A stretch of 64,000 nt of DNA. Source: Cryptomeria japonica (Eukaryota; Streptophyta; Pinopsida; Cupressales; Cupressaceae). Of this stretch, positions 11,746 to 23,242 are shown piece after piece. Under the pieces are notes generated by a model. It was not told the DNA's origin, ran no database searches, and was given only the letters and a program-made list of their open reading frames with translations. The number at the start of each line of letters is the position of its first letter. The first letter of the stretch is position 1. A program made the translations under genes and the position numbers. The stretch is from positions 608,872,173 through 608,936,172 of the forward strand of contig NC_081408.1 in NCBI RefSeq assembly GCF_030272615.1, in the 5' to 3' direction.

Positions 11746-12623
11746 AAAACAAGATAATTGCACCATTGTTGTATTTCCATAGTACAACAAAGGCAGAAAC
11801 AATTCTCCTATGACCATGCTTCATACCACAAAGAATGGGATGATGGATTTTGACAAGGCTATTGAATGACTCTATTTAGAGATGGATAACTCAAAGACCA
11901 AACAAGTGGAATCTTCTAGAAAAGTGGATACTTTAGAAGCTGTTGGGGCAGGTAATCTCAGTTCCCTACCTAATTACTTGAATGAATTAATTAAAGCCAT
12001 CAATGATGCGGAGGATATCACTGGAGTGTATGGCTCTCAATTCAAGGTTGTGGAGGATAGGTTCAATTAATTGGAGAAGGGGGTTCTCAGCCATGAGAAT
12101 ACTCTAAAGAAAATTGGTGAACAAAGCCATAAAATTCTGAAAGCCTTTATCGATAGCTTCAGTGTGATGATTAGAAAACTGGAATAGATCCAACAAGAAA
12201 AGAACATAGTAGATATTACTAAGGATAAGGTTTCAGCCCTTGAAGGGGGGGATACTGGACATGGGAAGAGAACTTGGGCAAGTACGCGGAAGATGGCTCA
12301 GCAAGCCAAGGAGTTGGAGGATCTGAAAAGTGTTGCTACCTTTATGGTCCAACTGGAGCAAGAAGTTGTCGATCTTCTAAAATATTTCTCTTAGGTCCCT
12401 TTTTCTTTTTTCTAGGCTATCCCTTTGGTGTTTATGTGTTGTCCTTTTGTTTCTTTTGATGCTCTTGCTAGCTTTTAATCTCTACCATCTGTCTTATTTT
12501 TGTGTTTTGGTCTATCTAGCTGGGCTTTCAATGCTTTATCTATTTTAAAAATTTGTTGTAAAGGGTTTCGGGGCCCCTTCAAAACCTGTTTTTCACTTAA
12601 TCAAAAACAAGATAACTACACCA
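11746..12623 (+). mobile_element. Retroposed (LINE-like or processed) insertion with about 20-bp target duplications
   Basis: The 20-mer at 11746-11765 (AAAACAAGATAATTGCACCA) recurs at 12604-12623 with two mismatches. Long direct repeats of this kind are left by target-primed reverse transcription. The insert ends in a T/G-rich 3' region and a short TTAATCAAAAAC tail, and carries the broken coiled-coil frame listed separately. Whether the parent is a LINE or a host mRNA cannot be told from the sequence. Confidence 0.6.
11816..12394 (+). pseudogene. Broken coiled-coil protein gene inside the retroposed insert
   Basis: One frame runs from the ATG at 11816 to a TAG at 12392-12394 (192 codons) and is interrupted by TGA at 11867, TAA at 12068 and TAG at 12185. 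The rest is continuous and strongly biased to E, K, Q, L and S in heptad-like order (for example ELEDLKSV and QLEQEVVDLLK near 12310-12380), so the protein is predicted to be mainly coiled coil. I do not recognise a catalytic domain. Candidates are a non-LTR retrotransposon ORF1 protein, a retroviral-type gag helix, or a host coiled-coil protein. The sequence after the stop is T-rich, as in a 3' untranslated region. The in-frame stops show it is dead. Confidence 0.5.
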
Positions 12624-13660
12624 CAAACATTTTAGACCAATCCATAACAACAAGTTTGACATCAATGACAACCATAGCAACACATCAACACATGCTTCCA
12701 ACAAATATATGCCCTATAGCATCATGCATGTCCCTATCAAAGATGGGCATATTTCTCATGTTTCTCACAGTGTCTTCTTCATTGGACATGTCCCCTCCTT
12801 GACTTCCAAAAACATTTGAATTCATTGGAGTGATTTTTTCTAGATTCCAACACTCAATTTCTTAATTATTGCTCATAAAACTATCCCATTTCACAACGCA
12901 GGTTGCCCACAAATTCTCTCTATGTGTTCTTCATTTTGACTCTTCTCCGCTTGTATTTATATCTAATGAAATTGGCATAGGGGATGACTCCTAGTCCATG
13001 GGTGTTGACTATTCAAATTATTGCTTCAATTCTAGAGACAACATTTGATTAATAGGTGGTGATGGTTCATATTCTTCTAATAGTTCTTCAGGATTGAGAT
13101 TACTTTCCTTCACAAATTTACTTTTCCCTTTCATGTTATTGATGGATTCTAATTCCTTTATCTTCCCTTTTCTATTCTTGGTTGCACCCTCTTTGGTGCA
13201 CTTTTATTTCTCTCTAAAATTTTCTTCCACCATATTGTCGACTCAATCTTTATTTCTCTTATGCAATATATTTCCTCTCGTTCTTGAGTCTTCTTTACTT
13301 TTATTTTGCTATTATTTGTGCCCATTTATTCCATGATCAATTCCCAGGTCTCCCTATTCATTTTGTTATCTCCTTTAGCTATAGTACTTTTCTTTGGTAT
13401 TCCTCATGTCTTCGTATATATACCTTATCATCTTATGAAATCTAAATAGATGTACCTTTTTAGGGTTCCTTTCAGATCTTGCCCCCTTTCCATTTTCCAT
13501 CTTGTAATTTCCTACACCCTCTCACCTAGGTGGCCCTTGAGGTTTGGTGCATATCAATTTTCTGCCACTTTTCCTTTCTTCTCTAAAATATCCTCTCTAT
13601 TTACTCCAAGGTCCCAACAATGAAACTAATGTTAGCAAGAGGAATGGGAAAAATACAATC
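12624..13660 (-). other. Antisense protein-coding relic, unassigned
   Basis: The minus strand keeps long patches without stops that are rich in E, K, N and M, for example around 12930-13200 with a PEELLEEYEPSPP stretch. This suggests a decayed gag-like or host frame. No motif such as a zinc knuckle is visible, so no function is claimed. Confidence 0.25.
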
Positions 13661-14019
13661 TAGAAATATGTACCCCAAGATATCATATGTAGTTATTTTA
13701 TACCCCAAAGGACATAGTAAGGGAACTTAGCAGATGCGTAGTAACTTGAGACAATAAACCATTCATTCATCAACATCAACAAAGCAACAATCACAACACA
13801 AATTTAGACCAACAGCATCTTCATTATATTATATATTCAATCCCAAAATGCATACCTAATTCATAGTATCTCTCTCTATTCATCTCATATATCTATCTTG
13901 TATCTTTTGAACATCATTTATGGTGCATATATTTACAATTCCCAAAAAGGTATATATATCTTCTAAAGTCAACTATTAATCTATTTCTATACTAAAAACC
14001 ATATGTGGTAGTCTTAGGC
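13661..14019. other. Intergenic, no recognised feature
   Basis: AT-rich sequence between the antisense relic and the gypsy protease. Nothing recognised. Confidence 0.4.
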
Positions 14020-17000
14020 AGCTTTGTTACTAGTCCTAGGACCACCAACAATAGTACTAATAATCTTGCTTCAGAAGAAATTGTTAGTAAATTGTTGTTA
14101 GAGAGAAGATGGAATCTTAATTCATAACAAATTTATTGGTTGGATAAGGACCATAAATCTTTGTTCAATGAACAATGTCTAGTAAAGCTTAAGATTGGAA
14201 ATTATCACTAATGATGTATTATGTGATATTATGCCTATGGATGTTTGTCATATGGTGTTAAGGAGAAAGTGGAAGTTTGATCAATGTGTAGTACATGATG
14301 GATATTCCAACATATGTTCCTTAACAAAGGATAGAATTCATCATAAATTGAAGCCCCTGAAAGAGGTGGGGAAAAGGGTATGCAGTAATGCTAGAATATT
14401 TTTAGTTGATGGAAAAAAAAATTAGAAGGTATGAAGCATGAATATATGTGTTATGATTTTATTCCTAGAGATGATAGAGAAGGTGATAAAGAGATACCTA
14501 TAGAGATTTCATATTTGTTGGATGAGTTTCATGATATTGTTTCTAATAATTTTCCTAAGGGTTTGCCTCTAGTAAGAAATATTAGTCACCAAATGGACTT
14601 GATTCCTAGATCCAAATTTCCAAATAAGGCAACCTGTAGAATGACTTAAACAAATAATGAAGAGTTGAATAGACAATTGCAAGAACTAGTGTAAGAGGTA
14701 TTAATTTGAAAGAGTTCCAGTACATGTATGGAACCAGTAGTATTAGCTCCCCAAATAAGGATGTAGAATGGATAATTTGTATAGACACCCAAGCTATCAA
14801 TAAGATTACTATCAAGTATAGATTTCTCTTGTTGAGGATGGATGGCATATGGATTGTTTGAGTGGATCTGGTTACTTCACGAAGATAGATTTGAAGAGAA
14901 AATATCTCTAGATCCTAATTAGATAAGGGGATGAATGGAAGATGGTTTTCAAAACCTAGGATGGATTGTATGAGTGGTTAGTCATATCTTTTGGGCTATC
15001 CAATGTATCGATCACATTCATGTGGCTCATGAACAAGATATTAAAAGAAAAGATTGGGTGAATTTATTATTGTTTACTCGCATGATATTTTTATTTTTAG
15101 TAAGACATTGAACGAGCATTTAATGCATATTTGTATTCATTAAGAAGTTAAGACAAGAGAACTTGTTGATTAACTTGGAGAAGTGAAATTTTACAAATGA
15201 GTTAGTGTACCTAGGATTTTTTGTCTTAGCATATGGTCTTGGAATGAAGCTAAAGAAATGAGGGCTATCATCAAATGGCCTATCACAAGGAGTGCTACTG
15301 ATGTGAGATCTTTTCATGGTTTGGCTAGTTTTTATAAAAGTTTTATCAAGAATTTTGGTAGTATTTGTGCACCCCTAAATAAAATAATGAAAGGGGGTAG
15401 AAAGGCATTTAAGAAAATTATTTTGGCACTTCAAAATTTAATAAGGTATCTCAAGTAGATTGTGATGTTAGTGGTAGTGTCATGGGAACAATATTGATTC
15501 AAGAAGATAAACTCGTTACTTATTTAAGTGAAAATTTGAATGATGCCAAGAGAAAATATTATATTTATGATCAATATTTTTATGTTATAGTTCAGGAATT
15601 GAAGAAACGAAGACATTATATTTTACTAAAAGAGTGTTTTTTTTGTTTACTAATCATCAAGCTTTATAGTATTTGAATAGTCAAGGAAAGTTGAATCAAA
15701 GGCATTTTAAATGGGTTATTTTTGTAGGGTTACACTTCTATCTTGAAACATAGGAATGGAAGTTATAATAGAGTTACAAATGCCTTGAGAAAAATGAATT
15801 TTCTAATAGAGATACTGATCAAATTCATTAGGTTCAATGAACTCAAGATTTTGTATCTTGACAATCTTAATTTTGGAGAGACTTGTAGAGCTTGCATGGA
15901 GCCTACTTCTTTAGGCAAGACAAGGTGCGTGGATTTTATAATCCAAGATGGTATGTTATTCAAAGGAATCCATTTGTGCAATCTAAAGAGTTCCGTGAGG
16001 GAGAGCCTGATTAAGGAGAAGCATAGTGGAGGATTGGTTGGACACTTTGGTCGGGATAAGACTATTTCTCTAGCTAGTGAGCATTATTATTGGCCATAAT
16101 TACACCAAGTTGTGAAGAAGTTTGTGTAGATGATCTGATTAAGGATCTATGACTGATTGCATAAAAATGCTAACATTACAATGCTTAACAAATTGAAATT
16201 AGCATGTACATAAATGTTTAATTACAAATAAATTGAAGTGATGAAATAGAAAAATTAGAGAGGAAGAGAAAGGAGACACAAACAACAGGATTTGATTACG
16301 GAGTTCGCCACAAGGTGACTACGTCTCTGGGTCTGCCCAACTGGGTGAGACCGATCCAATTATGCTCCAAAAATGATTTTACAAAGAGTTACAAAGTCAC
16401 TCCTATCCGCACAATGCCACTTTTCAAAGTGCAAGAGTGAAATACCAAAATCCACAATAGCTTCCTCTCGCTTCACCACTTGCAAATTACCAAAAAAACT
16501 TAGAAAACACTTAGCCAAAATTTCTTCTCCAATCTATTGACTAATTTTCCAAATTCACTTACAAAAATTATCTCTCCCATCAAATGTCCAACCTACCCCT
16601 TTTTATACACATTTATTTACTAATATGGGTTAAAACCATATTATACCCATATCTCCCATTACAAGTAAAAATCAAAATATCTCCCTATTATAATTTCAAT
16701 TATCTTTTATGGGAGGTTATCCCATTTTTTAGGGATCAAATAATAAGGGAGTTAAAATGAAAAAAGATTTAAGGGGCTTATATATGGAAACCAAACCCCT
16801 TTTATTCTCTCCATCATCCATAAGATAGCATGGTCTTTTATTTTAAAAGAGAGATCCCATTAAATAAGGGAGGTCCCACATTGAAAAGGGACACTTCTTT
16901 TCTTAATTAATTTTATTTTTGTTTTATATACTTTGTTATTTGATTTATTTATTTTTTTATATAAAACAATAAAATGATTCCTTTTCCCAATAATGACTTG

Positions 17001-18690
17001 CCACATGGAGAGGTGAGATGATGCCGAGTGTCAAGGGTTGATTGGTCGTTGTGTTGATTAGACGATGATTGGGTGTTAACGACACGATGATGTGTCAAAT
17101 CAAGATGGAGCCAAGTGTCAACTTCTAATTCACTATTCAAAGAAACATGTCACGGTGTTGACTATGTATACCACGTCATCATGTTGACCTGCCACATCAT
17201 CATTTTGACAAAGTTTGACCAAACTTTGACTTTGAATAACTTCCACATCTAAACTCCATTTTTTATGAAACGAGTTGCGTTGGAAAGCTCTCGCCGAGCT
17301 CTTCAAAATGATACAAAATTTGATGACTTTTGGCAACTTTTTTTTGACCTTTTTTTTATGGCCTTAGGTACTCAGTTTGACCCAAACTTTGACTAAGCAC
17401 CATTTCCACACACAAACTCTATTTCATGCGAAATGAGTTGTGTTGGAGTCAGTATTCCAAAATCTTTATACTAGACCAAAAATTTGGAGCATTGGAGGAA
17501 CATGAAAATTCATTGAAAATGATCCCCCAGATCAGTAGAGATACAGAATATGTTAGATGACAAAAGGAACAAGTTAGAATATAGGTCTATATCATAATTA
17601 ATTGTACTAGATATTCTATGGAAGTATAATAGTATGGGTTTTCTTCTTGGTTTATCAAGGACTCATAGAGGACATGATTCCATTTTTACGGTGGTGGACA
17701 CATTCTTCAAGATAGCATATTTTAATCCTTGTAAGAAGACTAATTATGTTGTTCATGTTGCAAAGTTATTTTTCAAAGAGAAGGTGATACTACATGATCT
17801 ACCAAAGATCAGAGTTTTAGATTGAGATACCAATTTTTTGGGGTATTTCTAGAGGACATTGTGGAAGAAGTTGAAGATGTATTTGAAGTTTAGTTCTACG
17901 CACCATCCACAAACCGATGGGTATATAGAACTAGTGAATAGGAGTTTGGGTTCCCTACTAAGATGCTTAGTAGGAGATAAGCCCAAGGGATACTATTTGA
18001 TTTTACCATAGATAGAATTCCCTTACAATAGTTGTGTTAATAGAATCATTGGTAAATCACCATTCCAAATTATATATGTGAGTAGTCCCAAAAAATCAAA
18101 GTTGAGAAATATGGACAGACAAGAAAAGAAAATTATCATTTTTGAATATTTGTACAGTGCCTAAAGAATTTCCATGAAGAGGTGAGGAAATATATTAATA
18201 AGATAAATATTTTGTACAAGTCTAAGGCATATCAAAAGAGGATATTTTTAAAAAATTCATATTGGAGATGAATTCATCGTTCACCAGACAAAAGAGAGGT
18301 TTCTAATGGGAACATATAATAAGTTGAAGATGATGAAATTTGAGTCATGTAGAATCCTAGAGAAACATGATTCAGGAAATTCTTGTGAGATAGAGTTTTC
18401 AAGTGGACTTAACATTTCACTTGTGTTTAATATTTCAGATTTGGTAGAGTATCATGGAGGCATTGAAGATGAAACAACAAAAGCACAGTGGAATATTCTA
18501 GCACTTACTTCAAAAAAGAAGGAGATATCTTGGATAGCCATGTGGGTAGTAGCACAATAAAAAAGCAGTATGAAGAGTATTTGGTTAAATAGAAAGGAAG
18601 AGCTATTGAAGATTCATCATAGCTATCAAAGGTAGAAGTTGACTGTCTTGGTTTTTTCTCAAAATGCCTAAGATGTTGCAAGGTCAATTC
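14020..18690 (+). pseudogene. Decayed Ty3/gypsy chromovirus pol, split by a solo LTR
   Basis: Domain order is protease, RT, RNase H, integrase, chromodomain. An aspartic-protease remnant is at about 14030-14400 (NLASEEIVSKL, then VLCDIMPMDVCHMVL). RT is at about 14640-15240 and ends with the block FTNELVYLGF; its YxDD box reads YSHDI near 15080, so the first catalytic Asp is lost. RNase H is at about 15460-15760 (GTILIQEDKLVTYLSE). The integrase zinc domain and core occupy 15880-16130 and 17540-18100 (HPQTDGYIELVNRS). The integrase C-terminus is at 18290-18450 (MGTYNKLKMMKFESC), and a frayed chromodomain at about 18505-18660. Many stops and frameshifts occur, so the copy is non-functional. 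It is interrupted at 16131-17534. Confidence 0.85.
16131..17534. mobile_element. Solo LTR, 1404 bp, inserted in gypsy integrase; TSD GTAGA
   Basis: Termini are TGATCTG and CAGATCA, a perfect 7-bp inverted pair, flanked by GTAGA at 16126-16130 and 17535-17539. Removing it and one GTAGA rejoins the integrase zinc-finger codons (KFV before, RYRIC after). The block at about 16300-16370 (TTCGCCACAAGGTGACTACG) resembles the downstream part of a plant LTR read antisense, so the element may lie on the minus strand. Confidence 0.9.
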
Positions 18691-19620
18691 TCAAGATACC
18701 CCAAGTGTCTGATGCAGGATTGTCTAGGTTGTAAGAGAAATATTGCATCACCCAAAAATATTATTTATTTTTCAATAAGGGCTAAAATGGCAAGAGTACT
18801 ATTTTTACTAAGTTTTCAATTGTGCATGTATGAACCTGAAAACTTACCCCAAGGAGAAAAACTAAAATTTGAAGTGAATAGAAAAAGAATTATCTCAATA
18901 TCCTATGGAATTTGAGAGATATTAAAAAATTTATTCGAGGAAATTTCTACAATAGAACTTCAAATAAAATTTTGAGGCCTTAGAAGCCTAATATGGATTT
19001 GAAAGTTAGTCGAATTGTGCCTTAGTACAATTCAATGTTTTATCTATCTTCACAAACTCTCCAATGATATTTAATAGTTGAAGATCCAATGGTTGAATCA
19101 AAAGTTATGGCTCCTATAAGTTGTTCTACTAAATTCAAATTTTTTATTTCTTATAAAATATCTTCTTGAGTGGGAAAATGGATGGTTTGACTTATTGCAC
19201 CCAAAATGGGATTTACATTGTCCAAATAATTCTAGGGAAATTACACTTTCTAGGATAAATAAGTAAAACAAGGGATGTAGAGGACAGTTCAAAGTGCAAA
19301 CTGTGATTCCAACTTGCAATTTTTTGTAATAAGAAAGCTCGTGTGGTTGTATCTTGTAATTTTTTTTAATTTTTTAATTTCATTTCATTGAGATAATAGA
19401 AACCATGTGTTCTTTTATTTCATTTTATATTTATTTCTTTTATTTTGTTGTATGTTTGGGTTTGTAAGGAAAGTACCCTTCATCATGTAATTCTTTCATG
19501 TTGTAGTGTAGTAAATTGAATACCTCTACAATTTCACACTTACTTTAGACCCACTTTGTAGTTATACCTAGTTCATATTTGATTGTTTTTAGTTTCAAGA
19601 ATGTTTCTATAAGATCAATG
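18691..19620. other. Flank of the gypsy pseudogene, possible 3' LTR relic
   Basis: TGATGCAGGATTG at 18711 could be the LTR start directly after the chromodomain, but no end, PPT or partner LTR was found. Contains T-rich tracts near 19360-19450. No gene. Confidence 0.25.
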
Positions 19621-21786
19621 CAATCCCTTGCTTAACAACCTTTTTCTAGCCTAGAATGTTGTGACTATGGTACTTAACACCCTTGTCCAAGCTTTTGGCC
19701 CAAAATTTGAAATTACAATGGTTGGATTTGTAAGTAGCAAGGAAGTGCTCCCCAATGTCAACCTCAACTAAAAATTAAATCCAAAAAACATTAAGTTGCA
19801 TATAAATATAACTCCCTCTCTCATTTGAACTCTAACAATTATCATGATTTATCAAGTATAATTTATTTCAGTACAAATTTTGTAATTCAGCATAGGTTTG
19901 CAATCAAGGAGTCAAGCATTCAAGTACACATCATTTTTTCAGAAATCATGATCAATTTTTATGTGTTCCTCCATGATGAATTGGCATACATTAACATCAA
20001 TTAATCAATATCAAACTTTATATGAGACATTAGCGTAAGTGTTTTGCATTAAAGGTACAATCTTCCTTTTTCATCCAACATTGTTGTAGTGGAGGTGGAA
20101 ACGCCAACATGGGGTTTGATTTAGGTAAGCCCTCATACAAGAAAACCATTTTTCCCTTTTTTTTATGTGTGCAAGTGTAGATATTACAGTGGAGAGTGCT
20201 ACAAGTGCATTGGACAAACAATGATAGACAATCACAAACCTTGAATAGGTAGAATCCCCTAGAATAGGCACCTAGCACATGTGAATGACACTTTTTGGTT
20301 GATTTTTAGAGAGATGGACCTACAAAGCCTTCTAATCTAGAATTTGGAACCTTCTATTGATGAAGACACCCTTAGACTGGGGCACCCAATACACAAGTCC
20401 TATATTTCAAGCCTAGATTTATGTTGTAGGTTCCTCTCTATCTCCTAATTGTAGATCTCTACTTTTGTGTTGATTTCCAATTCTGTATCTTACTATTTAT
20501 GTTTAAAATTGTTAATTTCTTATAATTTTATCTAAGATCAAGTGCATATTCATATAAAATCATACACCTTAAAAAATGGAACAATTAATCATAGTGTTCA
20601 TCTCTCCTATTTGGACTAAAGTTGAACCTTCTTAGTTGTTCCCCAGTGAAGAATAATTTATTTTCCTTTTCAATCTTCATTTATCGTTGTAGTTTGTTTA
20701 TGTTATATGATCTATGCACTCATTCAATTGATTGATCATTTAACTCACATTTGGCTACTCTATCAATACAATAATCTAATAACATATGGAAAAGTGTCAC
20801 AAGACTGCACTATGTTGGCTCATTCTTCTTATCCTTATTTACCTTTATTTACACATGCATACATATTTCTAGTTAGTTAACCTTATCCTAGTCATATTTG
20901 TACCTAAATTTACATAGTTTCACCTCATTATCAACCTAGACTTCCATGTACTTATTCCAAATTCTAAGATTCATATTTTCTTATTATCAATCAATCCTAT
21001 GGTGCTCAAGTTCAACCTTGAGTTGTTTGAGGTTGACCTCAAAAAATTAATTTTTTAAATCAAATTGTTGATTCCTGCCTTTATACTAGCTATAAGGCAC
21101 AAACTTGATACTTATTTGCATGACATGTTGATATCTCTTTGTATTTAAAGACATAGAATTTGTATTTAATTTGTATGGATGAATAAGAAGAAATTGTGAG
21201 ATTAGAAAAAATTTGATCTTAAACTTAAAATAAGCACATCCACACTAGAGTCATATTATGCACATAGATCATATTCATGTGTGTGTACATTGTGTCTTCT
21301 AGCCATTCACCCAAGGCCATAAAATGGCTCCAACCAATGAGTCATTGCCTTGATAATCTAATGGATCCTCCTAAGATATTTATAAATATCATCATCCTTT
21401 CACACCTTTAAACACTAGAGATCATAAAAGAATAGGTTGCTAAAGTATGTTGGCTAACAAATCAAATTCATGCCTTCGTGAATAGATCTATGTTGCTCAA
21501 GATTGACCCCAAGCCATTTGAAATTAACTCATGTAGAATTCCCAATTTCGTTTTATTATAATACAATGAACACATCAAACACATCACTTTTGAACAATTG
21601 ATGACAAAATGATTTTGTACAACATCAAAATCAGCTTCCATCATGATTCCTAAAAATAAATGCCATATCTCTTTTCACTTAATTTTAAAATAAAAAATAT
21701 TTTACTTCACTTACACACACTCTCTCTCTCTAATTAAGGGATAAGATACGATGGTTGAGTACCCTAAGTTTGTGCCTCTCAAAATA
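19621..21786. other. Intergenic, no recognised gene
   Basis: AT-rich DNA with short chance frames such as 20030-20278 (minus) that resemble no known family. Confidence 0.45.
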
Positions 21787-22198
21787 ACATGTGGTGATTT
21801 TAAGTCACTCCCAATATTTTATAGCAACTTATTTGGCAAGGCTCCTACTTATAACTAACGTTTGAGGTTTACATCATCAAATATAATGCCTTGTCGGGGT
21901 TTTTTTTGCTGAGGTGCCCAAAAACACCCCAAACAAAGTAGAACAATAGTTATGCATCAAGTTATAATAGTTGTCCATTAAGTCATGAAATTACATGTGG
22001 TAATTTCAAATCACTCCCAATATTTTATAGCAACTTATTTGGTAAGGCCCCTACTTATAACTAAGGTTTAAGGTTTACATCATCAAATATGATACCTTGT
22101 CAAGGTTTTTTTTACTAAGGTGCCCAAAAACACCAAAAACAAGATAGACCAATAGTCATGTATCAAGTTATAACAATTGTAAATTAAATCATATTTTA
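21787..22198. repeat. Tandem duplication, unit about 206 bp, two copies
   Basis: The block starting ACATGTGGTGATTT at 21787 is repeated from 21993. Both carry CACTCCCAATATTTTATAGC and the AGGTGCCCAAAAACACC stretch. The copies differ at scattered bases. Confidence 0.85.
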
Positions 22199-22418
22199 TC
22201 TATGCACTCACATATAACATTAAACATTAAATTAACCAATATTATCTCAACTCATTAAAAATATTTGACTAATAGATCCTCTAGATCCTCTCCCCTAAAC
22301 TAGAAAACTAGAATACAAACCCCCATAAGCCACGGGCCCAATTGTACAAAACTATCTTGTGTGTTTCCCGCTACAAGAAAGAGAATACACTATAGAATGG
22401 AATGGAATGGAAAGATGA

Positions 22419-23155
22419 TCAGTTTTCAGGAACAGGGTAGGATTTTCCTTTGCACATACACCGATAAGCAACAGGACAGGCTTCTGCCCTTTCTACAATG
22501 ATGGAGCATTTGGAGGAGGCCACTATGACCCTTATGCAAGGAGAACATCCCTCACAAGCATGGGAGCAATCTGGGAGACTCGAACCAGCGACCTGAAGCA
22601 TCCTTGCCTAACACAACAAATCAAACAAAATAATTTTCACATTCGCTACATCTTATAAGCAAAACAAAACAATTATCCTACTAACCTTAGCCTCTACTGA
22701 TGAAGAAACACACGTATCCTTCTTTATTTCTCTGTCATCTGCTCAGAAACAAACTTTTATATTATCAGTTCTTCTTCTGCAACAAAATAAGATGTCTCAA
22801 AACAGATTAATTATGTAAGGATTGAGATCTCAAGCACATTGATCACAATGTACAAATAATAATATGAGTTCTTATATCTGAAACATATAAAAAAATGTCG
22901 ATTTAAAAATTTTCACACAATCTAATTCAAAAATGGTAGCGATAATCTTGTCGATTTAAAAATTTTCACACAATCTAATTCAAAAATGGGAGTGATAATC
23001 TATCATCAAATTTAAATAAATAACGATAATCTATCATTAATTGATATAAGCTCACCTAGTCTAACCATGGGTGGCACTCTTCCAACAGTAGACTGAAACT
23101 GGTGAGAAAAAATGATGAGGCACACAACCAGATGTAATATCAAAACCTTCACCAT
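22419..23155 (-). CDS. EPF1-like: EPIDERMAL PATTERNING FACTOR-like secreted peptide, EPF1/EPF2 type (three exons)
   Basis: Exons on the minus strand are 23155-23056, 22738-22686 and 22607-22419. Donors are GTGAGC and GTTAG; acceptors are GAGCAG and TGTTAG. The joined frame is 342 bases, 113 codons plus TGA. Residues 1-24 form a signal peptide (MVKVLILHLVVCLIIF core). A short propeptide follows. The mature part begins near VAGSSLPDCSHAC and ends CMCKGKSYPVPEN. It has eight cysteines in the EPF spacing (DC, AC, GC, PC, KC, AC, RC, MC), which in the family form disulfides that shape the ligand. EPF1 and EPF2 act in the apoplast on ERECTA-family receptors with TMM to limit stomatal density. The CPVAYRCMC and SYPVP ends look closer to EPF1 than EPF2. 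No frame damage is seen. Exon borders are inferred from splice consensus and frame, not from transcripts. Confidence 0.9.
22896..23001. repeat. 53-bp tandem duplication within EPF intron 1
   Basis: TGTCGATTTAAAAATTTTCA and the following bases start at 22896 and again at 22949, with nearly identical copies. It lies between exon 1 and exon 2 and does not touch the splice sites. Confidence 0.9.
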
Positions 23156-23231
23156 TTCAATAATACTGAAAACCTAAACTACCCAGATTGAATTGCAGTG
23201 CAGGAAAGAGATGAGGGGTGCAGGTCTAGTC

Positions 23232-23242
23232 TAAATTTATAG
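23232..23242 (-). promoter_or_regulatory. Candidate TATA box of the EPF-like gene
   Basis: On the minus strand the sequence reads CTATAAATTTA, about 80 bases upstream of the ATG, a normal distance for a plant core promoter with a short leader. Confidence 0.6.

Noticed and set aside
22565-22595. B-box-like GGTTCGAGTCTCCC on the minus strand, suggesting a tRNA or SINE
   Set aside because: It lies in the third exon of the EPF-like gene and encodes GSSLP; no A box or tRNA fold around it.
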